Of a stretch of 56,412 nucleotides of DNA, positions 1 to 9,765 are shown piece by piece. The notes under the pieces are model-generated. The model made no database searches, had not been told where the DNA came from, and worked only from the letters and a program-made list of their open reading frames with translations. How positions within the stretch are numbered: position 1 is the stretch's first letter; every line of letters begins with the position of its first letter. The position numbers were made by a program, and so were the translations under genes. The DNA is from Roseibacillus sp. (GTDB lineage: Bacteria > Verrucomicrobiota > Verrucomicrobiia > Verrucomicrobiales > Akkermansiaceae). The DNA is taken from NCBI GenBank assembly GCA_002686085.1, contig NZAC01000002.1:122708-179119 (forward strand), given 5' to 3'.

Positions 1-90
1 TGGATAATGGACCTCGGGCGACAGGGCCCAGTGGGAGTGCAGCCAGCTCAATGCCTTGGAATACCCCACAGCAGGGGGAAGGTCAGGGAA

Positions 91-273
91 TGATGGGCCT
101 TATGCTTGACCGGTAATCCGGTGGAAACCGGCGAGGCGCGACAGAACGTGCCCTGATTGGGTAGAAACGTTGCGTGCAGCGTTTCGGCAAAGTGCTGCAA
201 TCGGCTTTGTGGGTCATGTCATCATGCTGGATCACCTGCCTCCGGGGATCGGCTTGAGCACGCCTGCCCATTA
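91..273 (+). promoter_or_regulatory. Possible divergent cobalamin-type riboswitch upstream of the sulfatases
   Basis: The first 341 bases contain no convincing gene. Bases 91-98 can pair with 266-273 (TGATGGGC with GCCCATTA, one G-U), closing a fold of about 183 nt. Inside it, 112-131 reads GGTAATCCGGTGGAAACCGG, almost the same as the core of the canonical B12 riboswitch at 38231 (GGAAATCCGGTGAAAATCCGG without its last base). Bases 118-131 form a perfect CCGGT/ACCGG hairpin. The 3' end at 252-268 ends in CCTGCC, as B12 boxes do, but the rest of the box matches poorly. The sulfatase start lies 68 nt further on. The assignment is tentative; no terminator or sequestering arm is obvious. Confidence 0.42.
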
Positions 274-341
274 GCTAGTTTCAAAGAGAGTAGAGATGGA
301 CTCGCCGCCTTCTCCTTTCATTTTCGATCCAGAAAAGATTC

Positions 342-2018
342 ATGAATAAGAGTATCCTGATCCTTACGGTTTTCGCCTTCTCTGCCCTGATCGGCTGGGG
401 AGCCCCCCAGCGGCCTAACATCCTTTTTATCATGTCGGACGATCACACCGCTCAGGCGGTGGGGGCCTACGCAACAGTGCTTAAAGATCTCAATCCTACT
501 CCGACCATCGATACCCTTGCTGCCGAGGGAATGACTTTTGACAACGCGTTCTGCACAAATGCCATTTGTACGCCGAGCCGGGCCTGCATCATCACAGGTC
601 AGTATCCACACGTGAATGGAGTGTTCGACCTTCGGGGCAACATTCCGCCCGAGAAGCAGGCTCTGCCGATCCTCTTCCGCGAGGCTGGTTATCAAACAGC
701 CATGATCGGGAAGTGGCACCTTAAGAAGGAACCGAATTTCGACTATTACAAGGTGCTCCCGGGCCAGGGAAAATACTTTGACACCATGTTCCGCATCCAA
801 GGCCCCAAGAAATGGCCGCAGAACACCATTACTCACGAGGGTCAGCACTCGTCCGATGCCATCACTGACTCCGCCCTCGACTGGTTCAGAAACAAACGAA
901 ACCCTGATAAGCCCTTCTTTGTCTGCCACCAGTACAAGGCTCCCCACGACTACTTTGAGAATGCGCCCCGCTATCAGTCCTACCTCAGAGACGTGTCCAT
1001 CCCCGAGCCTCCTACGCTCCATGATGTTCCCAAGGCTTTTGGCTCTATTGCCACCCGGGGGCATAACGATGAGCTCATGGCTCACATCGGAACCAGTATC
1101 GGTAAGCGTAACCCACGCCGTTCCTACGCTGTTGACCTGAAGGAGCGATTTCCGGAAGAGTTTCCCTCCGACTATGATGTGGCGAGGTTGTCTGAGCGTG
1201 AGACCACCCGTCTTGCCTACCAAGCCTACCTTCGCAAATACCTCCGCTGCGTGAAGGGTATAGATGACAATCTTAAGCGTCTCTTTGACTATCTAAGGGA
1301 GGAAGGGCTCTACGACAATACGGTCATCATCTATACCGGCGACCAAGGGTTCTGGCTCGGGGAAAACGATTATCAGGATAAGCGCTGGGCCTACGACCCC
1401 TCCATGCGAATGCCCTTTATCGTTCGCTACCCCGGAAGTATCCGTGGGGGCACGCGCAGTGATGCCATTGTGGAAAATGTGGACTATCCTGCCCTCATGC
1501 TCGATTTCGCAGGAATTGCCCGTCCCAGTTCCATGCAGGGACGGTCCTTCAAGGCGATCTGCGAGACCGGCAAGGAACCTGCGGACTGGAAGAAGGCTGC
1601 CTACTATCGCTACTGGATGCACATGGCGCACCACGACAATCCGGGGGAAATGGCCATTCGCACGAAAACGCACAAGCTGATCTATTTCTATGGAGCGGAC
1701 TATGAGGGCAAGAACCAGACTCCGCCCGCGTGGGAGCTCTACGACCTGACCAAAGACCCCGCAGAGCTTAACAACGTCTACGATAACCCAGCCTACGCTC
1801 GGGTGCGCGAAGAGCTAAAGCAGCAGTTCTCCAGTCTACGTAAAGAGGTCGGCGATGACGGTTCCCACTATCCTGCGTGCGAGAAGATCGTGCAGGAGTT
1901 TTGGGATTATGACGAGACTGACAGAAAAAAGGCGGTTGAGATCTCCCATCGGTTCAAGGTTCTTCGGGAGGCCTCTCTTGAGAACAGGGGAGAAGAGGCT
2001 GCAAGTGGGAAGAATTAG
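342..2018 (+). CDS. Secreted type I sulfatase (formylglycine type)
   Basis: This 558-residue protein is predicted to hydrolyse sulfate esters, probably on a glycan, outside the cytoplasm. Residues 1-20 form a signal peptide. The N-terminal metal site is SDDH at 32-35. The formylglycine motif is C76-T-P-S-R80 and needs activation by a formylglycine-generating enzyme, which is not in the window. GKWH (K124, H126) follows as in S1-family sulfatases, and YTGDQG supplies the distal metal ligands. A second sulfatase starts 64 bp downstream, so the two are probably co-transcribed. The substrate cannot be read from sequence. A long untranslated leader with a riboswitch-like fold precedes the gene. 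Confidence 0.93.
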   Translation: MNKSILILTVFAFSALIGWGAPQRPNILFIMSDDHTAQAVGAYATVLKDLNPTPTIDTLAAEGMTFDNAFCTNAICTPSRACIITGQYPHVNGVFDLRGNIPPEKQALPILFREAGYQTAMIGKWHLKKEPNFDYYKVLPGQGKYFDTMFRIQGPKKWPQNTITHEGQHSSDAITDSALDWFRNKRNPDKPFFVCHQYKAPHDYFENAPRYQSYLRDVSIPEPPTLHDVPKAFGSIATRGHNDELMAHIGTSIGKRNPRRSYAVDLKERFPEEFPSDYDVARLSERETTRLAYQAYLRKYLRCVKGIDDNLKRLFDYLREEGLYDNTVIIYTGDQGFWLGENDYQDKRWAYDPSMRMPFIVRYPGSIRGGTRSDAIVENVDYPALMLDFAGIARPSSMQGRSFKAICETGKEPADWKKAAYYRYWMHMAHHDNPGEMAIRTKTHKLIYFYGADYEGKNQTPPAWELYDLTKDPAELNNVYDNPAYARVREELKQQFSSLRKEVGDDGSHYPACEKIVQEFWDYDETDRKKAVEISHRFKVLREASLENRGEEAASGKN

Positions 2019-2082
2019 GGATACAGGCTTACCGGGTTTTTCTGGAGGCGGCGGTCATTACAGATAAACTGAGAAGATCCTC

Positions 2083-3870
2083 ATGCATTGCGGTTTGGTA
2101 GTTTTTATCGCGGGGGTGCTGTGTTCTCCGCTGATCGCCTCGCCGCGCCCCAACGTCATCGTGGTAATGACAGATGACCAAGGTTATGGGGACTTGGGCT
2201 GCCATGGAAACCCGGTCCTGAAGACACCGCACCTCGACAGGATGCACGGGGATGCCGTGCGGTTTACGGACTTTCACGTGAGCCCGTTCTGCACACCGAC
2301 AAGGGCAGCGCTCATGACCGGTAATCACCCCGGCTCCACGGGTGCCTATCGCACCAGCTCGGGACGTACGATGATGCACCCGGATGAAAAGACGGTCGCT
2401 GACCTCTTTGCGGGTGCGGGCTATGCCACGGGAATGGTCGGCAAGTGGCATTTGGGTGACAATGCGCCGCATCGACCGCAGGACCGTGGATTTCAGGATG
2501 TCCTCTGGCATCGCTGCGGTGGAATCGGGCAGGCCTCGGACTATTGGGGCAACGATTACTTTGACGATACCTATGAGCGTGCGGGTGTGGGGAACATGCA
2601 GGGCAGGTTTCAGAAATTCGAGGGATACTGTACGGATGTCTGGTTTAGAGAAGGGCTGCGTTTCGTGGAAAGAAACAAGGACAAGCCGTTTTTTCTCTAC
2701 CTCGCACTGAATGCACCGCATGGACCCTACCGGGTGCCCCCGGAATGGGCGCAACCTTACGAGGACCGGGAGGAGGTTTCGAATCCCAACTTCCTTGGGA
2801 TGGTGGCCAACATTGACCACAACATGGGCCTCCTGCGCAAGCGGCTTGCCGAGCTTGCCTTGGCGGACAACACGATATTGGTTTTCATGACCGATAATGG
2901 AACCTCAGCAGGCGCCAAATTCGATGGGCTTGATTCCGAGGCGGTGTCGGGCTTCAACGCCGGAATGCGCGGCAGGAAGTCGTCAATTTACGACGGTGGT
3001 CACCGTGTGCCCTTCTTCATTCACTGGCCCCGTGGTGGGCTGACCGGGGGGCGGGATATTGATACGTTGTCCGCACACATTGACGTCCTGCCGACCTTGG
3101 CCGATTTGTGTGGTATCCCGGTGCCGGAGGGGTATGAACCGGATGGAATCTCACTGAAGCCACTTCTGGACGGGTCCGAGGACCCGTGGCCGAGGAAGCA
3201 TCATGTCATCCAGTATCATGGGGGGGCTGGTGCAGGCGCCCTGCCTGCGCAACCTTTCGCCCACTCCGTGGTATTGACAGAGCGTTGGCGCCTCGTGAAC
3301 CAGAACGGGCAATATCTCTATGATATGCAGGTGGACCCTGCGCAGCGTCAGGATGTTTCCGGAGAGTATCCCGAGGTCGTAAACCGGTTGCTCGAGGCCT
3401 ATCGGCCGTTCTGGAAGAAGGTTTCGGTGCGTATGAGGCCGGTGCGTATCCATCTTGGCAACCCGGCCCAGAATCCGACCAGGCTGTGTTCGCAGGACTG
3501 GTATCTCGAGAAAGGAAATCCCCCATGGAATTTCCGAACGATCAGGAAACTACCCAGAGTGACCGGGTCGTGGATGGTCGAGGTCCGGCAGGCCGGTCGG
3601 TATGCCTTCACCTTACGGCAGTGGCCGGTTGCCGCGGAGAAACCCCTCGTGGCAGTTCGGGCCAAGATAGCAATCGCGGCAAAAGAAAAGGAGATACTCG
3701 TATTTCCCGGCTCAGAAGAGGCCAGAATGGAACTGAACCTTTCGGTGGGCTCGTTTGAGTTGCAGACGTTTCTCTACGACGAGGCAGGGAGGGCCGGCGG
3801 AGCGTATTTTACGGACGTCGAACTCGTGAAGAATGAGGGACCAACAAAAGGAACGAAGAAAAAGAAATGA
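2083..3870 (+). CDS. Secreted arylsulfatase-type sulfatase with C-terminal extension
   Basis: This 595-residue S1-family sulfatase has an N-terminal signal peptide (about residues 1-20), metal-binding TDDQG at 30-34, formylglycine motif C70-T-P-T-R74 and GKWHLG (K121, H123). FMTDNGT provides the distal Asp-Asn metal ligands typical of arylsulfatases, whereas the upstream sulfatase has Asp-Gln there. The last 150 or so residues lie beyond the usual sulfatase core and look like a beta-rich accessory region. The basic tail ends in a run of Lys. It is probably in one operon with the sulfatase ending 64 bp upstream, and the pair may attack different sulfate positions on one glycan. Confidence 0.93.
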   Translation: MHCGLVVFIAGVLCSPLIASPRPNVIVVMTDDQGYGDLGCHGNPVLKTPHLDRMHGDAVRFTDFHVSPFCTPTRAALMTGNHPGSTGAYRTSSGRTMMHPDEKTVADLFAGAGYATGMVGKWHLGDNAPHRPQDRGFQDVLWHRCGGIGQASDYWGNDYFDDTYERAGVGNMQGRFQKFEGYCTDVWFREGLRFVERNKDKPFFLYLALNAPHGPYRVPPEWAQPYEDREEVSNPNFLGMVANIDHNMGLLRKRLAELALADNTILVFMTDNGTSAGAKFDGLDSEAVSGFNAGMRGRKSSIYDGGHRVPFFIHWPRGGLTGGRDIDTLSAHIDVLPTLADLCGIPVPEGYEPDGISLKPLLDGSEDPWPRKHHVIQYHGGAGAGALPAQPFAHSVVLTERWRLVNQNGQYLYDMQVDPAQRQDVSGEYPEVVNRLLEAYRPFWKKVSVRMRPVRIHLGNPAQNPTRLCSQDWYLEKGNPPWNFRTIRKLPRVTGSWMVEVRQAGRYAFTLRQWPVAAEKPLVAVRAKIAIAAKEKEILVFPGSEEARMELNLSVGSFELQTFLYDEAGRAGGAYFTDVELVKNEGPTKGTKKKK

Positions 3871-3998
3871 CTCCTCATGTCGTTCACCGGGCTTGAAGGG
3901 AAACTCTCAATTGAAACCTCTGCCAGACAGCTGATGATCCTCGGCTTCGCTGTTGCAACGTCAGAAGTGGCACAGAGTTGGACAAGAGCGTCCAGACA

Positions 3999-4433
3999 TC
4001 AGACTCGGTGATAAGGCTCCCCGCGTTTGACAGTGTAGGCTCGGTAGAGCTGCTCAAGTAGGACCACCAGGGCAAGCTCATGCTGCATCGTCATGGTCGA
4101 GAGAGACCATATTTCGTCACATTGTTCGCGAAGTGCTGGAGAGTGGCCGTTGGCGCCTCCAATGAGAAACGCCACCTTCTTGATTCCGGGGCTGTTTTCT
4201 AATCGGGTAAGCTCTTCACTGATCTCAAGGGTAGTCAGCTGCGAGCCTCTCTCATCGAGAGCGATCTGGTAGCTTCCTTCGCTCCGGGAGAGAAGTGCGG
4301 ATGACTCGTCATGCCCTTTCAGGAATTCAAGGTCGAGTGGCACGTAGTGCTTAAGTCTCCCTGTGTATTCCCGTACACCTTCTCCTGCGTAGCCAAGCTT
4401 GGGCTTTCCGATAGCGAGGATTCGTAGTTTCAC
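3999..4433 (-). CDS. rlmH: 23S rRNA (pseudouridine1915-N3)-methyltransferase RlmH
   Basis: RlmH is a small SPOUT-family enzyme that methylates pseudouridine 1915 in helix 69 of 23S rRNA using S-adenosylmethionine, acting on assembled 70S ribosomes. At 144 residues it is close to the usual 155. The N-terminus MKLRILAIGKPK, the central FLIGGANG glycine loop and the C-terminal block HELALVVLLEQLYRAY followed by PYHRV are family hallmarks that form the trefoil knot and SAM pocket. It is followed on the minus strand by nothing until the convergent sulfatase end, and glyQS lies 34 bp upstream of its start in the same direction, so the two may be co-transcribed. Confidence 0.95.
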   Translation of the reverse strand: MKLRILAIGKPKLGYAGEGVREYTGRLKHYVPLDLEFLKGHDESSALLSRSEGSYQIALDERGSQLTTLEISEELTRLENSPGIKKVAFLIGGANGHSPALREQCDEIWSLSTMTMQHELALVVLLEQLYRAYTVKRGEPYHRV

Positions 4434-4467
4434 AGTGGACGAGCAGCAGAGCGCTTGAAAGGGCGCC

Positions 4468-6042
4468 CTATCTGATTTCTCTCAGGAGACGGGGCAGGAG
4501 GTCTGTAATGGCTACCCTTTCCTGTTCCATGGAGTCTCGGTGGCGAAGGGTGACGGTGCCTTTGAGTTCCGGATCTTCCTCTCCGAGGGTTTCAAAGTCC
4601 ACGGTGATACAGAATGGAGTGCCGACCTCATCCTGGCGCCTGTAGCGCCGGCCAACGGCGCCGGTTTCGTCGTAGAAGACTTGCATGAAGCTTCCCAGTT
4701 CCTCTTGAATTTCCCTGCTGATTCTCACCTGATCCTCATTCTTTTTCAGAAGGGGGAAAATGGCCGCCTTGATGGGAGCGATTCTTGGATTAAGGCGCAT
4801 GACGGTGCGGGTCTCGGTTTTTCCCTTGGTGTCGACAACGTCCTCTTCATCAAAGGCCTCGCAGAGCAGAGCAAGGACCGTGCGGTCACATCCGGCGGAA
4901 GGCTCTACTACATGGGGAATGAACTTTTCCTTGGTGGTTTCGTCGAAATATTCAATCGGTTTTCCGGAGTGTTCCTGATGCTTGGAGAGATCGTAGTTTG
5001 TGCGGTAGGCTACACCTTCAAGCTCCTGACAACCGAACGGGAAATCAAATTCGATGTCGTAGGTTTTCTCAGAGTAGTGCGCGCGTTCTCCGTCAGGGAC
5101 ATCGAGGACATGCAGTTTTTCTCGAGGGAGGCCGATGTCTTCGTAGAAGGAGAGTCTGTTTTCAAGCCACTCGTCCGTCAGGCGTAACCCATCCCCGGGA
5201 CGACAGAAGTATTCGATTTCCATCTGTTCAAATTCCCGGGATCGAAACGTGAAATTACGAGGGTTGATCTCATTTCGGAACGCTTTGCCGATCTGGGCGA
5301 TGCCGAAGGGCACTTTCATCCGGGAGGTATCCAGAACATTCTTGAACTGAGTGAAGATGGATTGTGCAGTTTCCGGCCGCAGGTAGGCGACAGCATTGGG
5401 ATCATCTTCGCTGGAGGATGCTCCCATCTGGGTCTTGAACATTAGGTTGAATTCCCGGGCCTCCGTCAGGAGAGATCCATTTTCAGGGTTGAAACTAGTT
5501 GTGTTCTCCTCCTGAGAAGTGGTTTCCCCCTGAAGTTCCAGAGTCTTTGGAGAAAGTGACTTGTTGGGGTGGAACTGGGCGTAGTACTGACGGGCGGTCT
5601 TGCGTGCCTTGTTCTCGTTCTGGCCCTCTCGGAGAAGAACCGCAAACCTGCGCTCGACGGTCCATTCTCCCTCGGATGCTCCGCTGTAGTGATAGGCGGT
5701 GCCGCTCTGGGGTTCAATCTGGTCCGCTCGCAGACGGGCCTTGCTGAGGAGGCAGTCACACATCGGGTCCGAGAACCCACCGACATGCCCCGAGGCCGTG
5801 AGAACGGCCTGATGGGTCAGGATGGACCCGTCCAGGCCCACAATATCCTCACGCTCCTGAACGTTGCGGCGCCACCAGTAGTCCTTGAGGTTTCGTTTGA
5901 CCTCTACACCCAGAGGGCCGTAGTCCCAGCACCCATTGAGGCCCCCATAGAGCTCGGCAGATTGATAGATAAATCCTCTTCGCTTGCACAGGGAGACGAT
6001 CTTCTCCATGCGTTCCGGATCGGTATATTCTTTGTCAGCCAT
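4468..6042 (-). CDS. glyQS: Glycine--tRNA ligase, single-chain class II type
   Basis: This cytoplasmic enzyme charges tRNA-Gly with glycine. It is the homodimeric, single-polypeptide form (524 residues), not the alpha2beta2 GlyQ/GlyS form. I chose the ATG at 6042 (MADKEYTDPERM) because the 44 extra residues of the longest frame have no family character and would overlap the divergent xseA promoter region. Class II motif 2 is visible as FRNEINPRNFTFRSREFEQ (about residues 255-275), and PSAGCDRT lies in motif 3. The C-terminal anticodon-binding domain runs from about residue 420. xseA is transcribed divergently from the 143-bp gap on the other side. Confidence 0.96.
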   Translation of the reverse strand: MADKEYTDPERMEKIVSLCKRRGFIYQSAELYGGLNGCWDYGPLGVEVKRNLKDYWWRRNVQEREDIVGLDGSILTHQAVLTASGHVGGFSDPMCDCLLSKARLRADQIEPQSGTAYHYSGASEGEWTVERRFAVLLREGQNENKARKTARQYYAQFHPNKSLSPKTLELQGETTSQEENTTSFNPENGSLLTEAREFNLMFKTQMGASSSEDDPNAVAYLRPETAQSIFTQFKNVLDTSRMKVPFGIAQIGKAFRNEINPRNFTFRSREFEQMEIEYFCRPGDGLRLTDEWLENRLSFYEDIGLPREKLHVLDVPDGERAHYSEKTYDIEFDFPFGCQELEGVAYRTNYDLSKHQEHSGKPIEYFDETTKEKFIPHVVEPSAGCDRTVLALLCEAFDEEDVVDTKGKTETRTVMRLNPRIAPIKAAIFPLLKKNEDQVRISREIQEELGSFMQVFYDETGAVGRRYRRQDEVGTPFCITVDFETLGEEDPELKGTVTLRHRDSMEQERVAITDLLPRLLREIR

Positions 6043-6185
6043 GTTTTCGCTGGGTGCGGTGGGCCGCGATGGAAGCGCCCGGCAGGCAGTTTGGCAAGGA
6101 ATTGAGAAGCTCCCGAGGCGGGAAGTCCCTGTCTGACAGAGAATTTTCCCTCCATATTGGGAAAACTCTGCCATATCATGCGGAT

Positions 6186-7562
6186 ATGCGTCTGCAGGAG
6201 AGGGGACACCAGTATCAGCGCGGGGATGACGGGGTCATGTCAGTGAGCAGGCTGGTCCGGCGTATGAAGAACATCCTCGAGATTGAGATTGGGGATGTCT
6301 GGGTAGAGGGTGAGGTATCGAACCTACGGAAACAGGGAAATGGGCATTTTTATTTTTCAGTTAAGGACGATAAGGCTCAATTGGCGTGTGCGGCATTCAA
6401 CGCGGAGAGGCGGTGTTCCGGTCACGAGGCATTACAAGATGGAGCTCGGGTAAGGGTCCTGGGGGAGGTCACGATCTATGAAGCACGGGGTCAAGCCCAG
6501 CTGATCGTGAAGCGGGTTCAGCCAGCGGGAGTTGGGGAGCTGCAGGCCCGTTTTGAAGAGTTGAAGAAGAAACTTCATACGGAGGGGCTGTTTGCAGAAG
6601 AGTTGAAGAAGCCTCTTCCCGGGTTCCCACAGGTTATTGGCCTGATTACCTCAGCCACCGGCGCGGCCTTGCAGGACATAGTGAGTGTGCTGACGCGGCG
6701 GGCACCATGGGTAAAGGCGGTTCTTTTCCCCGTAGCTGTGCAGGGCAGTGGAGCTGCTGCCGGCATCGCACGCGCAATCAGGATGATGAGCGACCCGGAA
6801 AATCATGGGCTTCCAAGGTGTGACGTGGTGGTCGTGGGCCGGGGAGGGGGGTCGCTGGAGGACCTGTGGAACTTCAATGAGGAAGAAGTGGCGCGTGCCA
6901 TTGCGAATTGCTCGATTCCGATCGTTTCGGCAGTCGGACATGAGATTGATTTCACGATTGCAGATTTTGTCGCGGATTTACGGGCGCCGACTCCGAGTGC
7001 TGCAGCGGAGCTGATTGTCCCTGATGAACGTGAATTACGGAGTAAGTTGCAGCGGCTGAGGGGTGGTCTTCAAAGGCCGGTTCACGCTAAAATCAGGTCT
7101 GCTCAGGAACTTATCCGCTTTGCGAGACGTGGCGTTCTCGCTCACGATTCGCAGCGTGTGCTGCGGGAACCCATCCTCAGGGCAGATGAGGTAGCCGCGA
7201 CGATGAGAAGGCTGGTGGCCGACCGGATCTCCTCCCGAGAGCAGCGGATCTCCGACAGAAGAACGGCTTGGAAGGCCCGGCACCCTCGTCTGGTTGTTGA
7301 GAGGAGAGTGGAGGGGCTCCGGCAATTCCGCCTCCGCTACTCCCAGCAGGCCCGCCACTGCCTCCAGAGTGCATTCCAAAGAATGGAGCGTTTACGCCAG
7401 TTGGTAAGAACTCTGGGGCCTGAATCGGCTTTCGAAAGAGGGTTTTCGATCACAATGAGCAAAAGTGGCACTCTTGTCACGGATCCTGAGCAAGTTGATA
7501 ATGGAGATCAGCTGGTCACCCGTGTTGCGGGAGGAACGATCGAGAGTGAGGTGGTGAAGTAA
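6186..7562 (+). CDS. xseA: Exodeoxyribonuclease VII large subunit
   Basis: XseA is the catalytic subunit of exonuclease VII, which degrades single-stranded DNA from both ends into oligonucleotides together with the small subunit XseB. The OB-fold begins at [13 protein letters not shown] and continues through [11 protein letters not shown] and GHFYFSVKD. The nuclease domain contains [14 protein letters not shown], and AVGHEIDFT and [10 protein letters not shown] follow. The start at 6186 gives 458 residues, the usual family length; the ATG at 6237 is an alternative. No xseB is seen next to it. sucC follows after 73 bp. Confidence 0.95.
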   Translation: MRLQERGHQYQRGDDGVMSVSRLVRRMKNILEIEIGDVWVEGEVSNLRKQGNGHFYFSVKDDKAQLACAAFNAERRCSGHEALQDGARVRVLGEVTIYEARGQAQLIVKRVQPAGVGELQARFEELKKKLHTEGLFAEELKKPLPGFPQVIGLITSATGAALQDIVSVLTRRAPWVKAVLFPVAVQGSGAAAGIARAIRMMSDPENHGLPRCDVVVVGRGGGSLEDLWNFNEEEVARAIANCSIPIVSAVGHEIDFTIADFVADLRAPTPSAAAELIVPDERELRSKLQRLRGGLQRPVHAKIRSAQELIRFARRGVLAHDSQRVLREPILRADEVAATMRRLVADRISSREQRISDRRTAWKARHPRLVVERRVEGLRQFRLRYSQQARHCLQSAFQRMERLRQLVRTLGPESAFERGFSITMSKSGTLVTDPEQVDNGDQLVTRVAGGTIESEVVK

Positions 7563-7635
7563 CTTAGAGCCGTTCTGCGCTCATGCAGCCTTGACCGGAT
7601 CAAGGGTGGCTCATACGTTCCGCGCCGACCGCGTC

Positions 7636-8817
7636 ATGAATATCCACGAGTATCAAGCTAAGATTCTCTTCGATCAGTTTTCGGTCCCAAACCCCCGGGG
7701 GAAGGTAGCGGGCACACCTGAGGAGGCTGCTGCTGCGGCTCATGAGCTGGGTGGAGATCGGGTCGTAGTGAAATCGCAGGTTCATGCCGGGGGCCGGGGA
7801 AAGGGCACATTTAAGAGCGGATTTCAGGGAGGAGTCCATCTGGTGCCTCCCGCAGAGGTGTCAGAAGTCGCAGGTAAGATGCTGGGAGAGGTCCTTGTCA
7901 CGAAGCAGACTGGTGAGGATGGCCGGCTGGTGCGGAAGGTCATGGTGGGAGAAGCTGTTGATGTGGCACATGAGTATTACCTCGCCATTCTCATGGATCG
8001 TGCGACGTGCTGTCCTGTGATTGTAGCCTCTACCGAAGGGGGTATGGACATCGAGGAAGTCGCGGAAAGTCAGCCAGATCGGATTCTAAGGGAGCACATT
8101 CACCCTCTCATGGGGTTACAGCCTTACGAGATCCGCAAACTTACTGCTGGACTCGGCTTTGATGGAGAGGAGGCCAAAAAGTTTGGCAAGCTTCTGAGGA
8201 ACCTCTATCGCCTTTTCCTCGAATCGGACTGTTCAATGGTGGAGATCAATCCACTCGTGAAGACTACTGATGGGCAAGTGCTCGCCCTCGATGCGAAGTT
8301 CAACTTTGATGACAATGCGCTCTATCGTCATCCGGAGATTGTGGAGTTCCGTGACACCGGTGAGGAAGACCCCCGGGAAGTGGAAGCATCGAAACACGAC
8401 CTCAACTACATCGGTCTTGATGGCAACATCGCCTGCCTGGTCAATGGTGCGGGACTGGCGATGGCTACGATGGATATTATCAAGCATCATGGGGGCGAAC
8501 CCGCCAACTTTCTTGACGTAGGAGGAGGCGCGTCTCAGGAGCAGGTTGCCACGGCCTTCAAGATCATTCTCTCGGATGAGGCGGTTAAGGCGATCCTCGT
8601 TAATATTTTTGGAGGGATCATGGACTGCGATGTCATTGCTCATGGGGTAGTGGCAGCATGCAAGGAGGTTGGACTTCCTATCCCGCTTGTGGTCCGGTTA
8701 GAGGGAAATAACGTGGCGGCAGGTAAGGCGACCTTGGCGGCTAGTGGCCTCAACATTATTCCTGCTGACGATCTGGCGGATGCAGCTGGTAAGGCAGTAT
8801 CTGCAATCAATGAGTGA
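7636..8817 (+). CDS. sucC: Succinyl-CoA synthetase beta subunit (ADP/GDP-forming)
   Basis: SucC is the ATP-grasp subunit of succinyl-CoA synthetase, which makes ATP or GTP from succinyl-CoA in the TCA cycle. The start MNIHEYQAK at 7636 is the canonical N-terminus; an in-frame upstream ATG adds 15 residues without family character. At 393 residues the length is normal. VHAGGRGKG (about residues 46-54) is the ATP-grasp loop, VEINPLV is the metal/nucleotide block, and [13 protein letters not shown] lies in the CoA-ligase half. sucD follows after 27 bp, so the two form a sucCD operon. Confidence 0.97.
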   Translation: MNIHEYQAKILFDQFSVPNPRGKVAGTPEEAAAAAHELGGDRVVVKSQVHAGGRGKGTFKSGFQGGVHLVPPAEVSEVAGKMLGEVLVTKQTGEDGRLVRKVMVGEAVDVAHEYYLAILMDRATCCPVIVASTEGGMDIEEVAESQPDRILREHIHPLMGLQPYEIRKLTAGLGFDGEEAKKFGKLLRNLYRLFLESDCSMVEINPLVKTTDGQVLALDAKFNFDDNALYRHPEIVEFRDTGEEDPREVEASKHDLNYIGLDGNIACLVNGAGLAMATMDIIKHHGGEPANFLDVGGGASQEQVATAFKIILSDEAVKAILVNIFGGIMDCDVIAHGVVAACKEVGLPIPLVVRLEGNNVAAGKATLAASGLNIIPADDLADAAGKAVSAINE

Positions 8818-8844
8818 AATTCACTAACCTGAGATTTTAAAGGG

Positions 8845-9756
8845 ATGGCAATTCTTGTAGACGAAAGCACGAAAGTCGTGGTGCAGGGCATCACGGGGGG
8901 ATTCGGAGGGCGTCACGCTCAGCTGAGTCTGGACTATGGCACGCAACTGGTCGCGGGTGTGACTCCCGGCAAGGGGGGGCAGGTATTCGAGCATGGAGAT
9001 CATAAGGTCCCGGTGTTTGATACCGTAGAGCAGGCTGTGAGAGAGACCGGAGCCACGGCCTCCGCGATCTTCGTTCCGCCGGCTTTTGCGGGCGATGCGA
9101 TTCTGGAGAGTGTCGATGCAGGGGTTGCACTGGTCGTTGCGATCACAGAGGGAATTCCCGTGAGGGATATGATGAAGGTCAAGGCTACGATGGCGGGAAC
9201 AGAAGGGGTTCGACTGGTCGGTCCCAACTGCCCAGGAATCGTGACTCCGGGACGGGGCGAAGATTCACACGGGGGCTGCCGTATAGGAATTGCCCCCGGC
9301 TATATCCACAAGAGGGGTCGGGTTGGAATCGTATCAAGATCGGGAACGCTCACTTATGAGGCAGTATGGCAGACCACCCAACGGGGCTACGGGCAGAGTA
9401 CCTGCGTTGGCATTGGAGGTGATCCCATCAATGGAACCTCCCACCTTGATACCCTTAAGCTTTTCAATGATGACGAAGAGACTGAGGCAATTATCATGAT
9501 CGGCGAGATCGGAGGCTCTGCTGAAGAGGAGGCAGCGGAATGGGTGAGCCAGAATTGCAAGAAGCCTGTTGCGGCATTTATTGCAGGTGCGACAGCTCCT
9601 CCGGGGCGTCGGATGGGCCATGCGGGAGCCATCGTCTCTGGCGGCAAGGGAACGGCGCAGGCGAAGAAGGAGGCTCTTCGTGCTGCAGGTATCGCGGTGG
9701 CAGAAACTCCTGCGGAGATAGGTGAAGCCTTGGTTGAGGCTACCGGCTGGGCCTGA
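8845..9756 (+). CDS. sucD: Succinyl-CoA synthetase alpha subunit
   Basis: SucD binds CoA and carries the phosphohistidine of succinyl-CoA synthetase. The 303-residue protein begins [18 protein letters not shown] with the Rossmann CoA-binding fold, has GPNCPGI in the middle, and carries the active-site histidine in [13 protein letters not shown] near residue 257. It lies 27 bp downstream of sucC and ends 9 bp before the convergent ispF stop codon, so the two transcription units share almost no terminator space. No part is missing relative to the family. Confidence 0.97.
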   Translation: MAILVDESTKVVVQGITGGFGGRHAQLSLDYGTQLVAGVTPGKGGQVFEHGDHKVPVFDTVEQAVRETGATASAIFVPPAFAGDAILESVDAGVALVVAITEGIPVRDMMKVKATMAGTEGVRLVGPNCPGIVTPGRGEDSHGGCRIGIAPGYIHKRGRVGIVSRSGTLTYEAVWQTTQRGYGQSTCVGIGGDPINGTSHLDTLKLFNDDEETEAIIMIGEIGGSAEEEAAEWVSQNCKKPVAAFIAGATAPPGRRMGHAGAIVSGGKGTAQAKKEALRAAGIAVAETPAEIGEALVEATGWA

Positions 9757-9765
9757 GCAACGCTT

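Noticed and set aside
1-101. Possible partial minus-strand gene entering from the left edge, ending ...KALSWLHSHWALSPEV
   Set aside because: The open stretch is only about 100 bases, has no clear start or ribosome binding site, and overlaps the possible riboswitch region. Sequence left of the window would decide.
318-1223. 301-codon minus-strand frame
   Set aside because: It is fully antisense to the sulfatase, has no family motifs, and reflects codon bias of the real gene.
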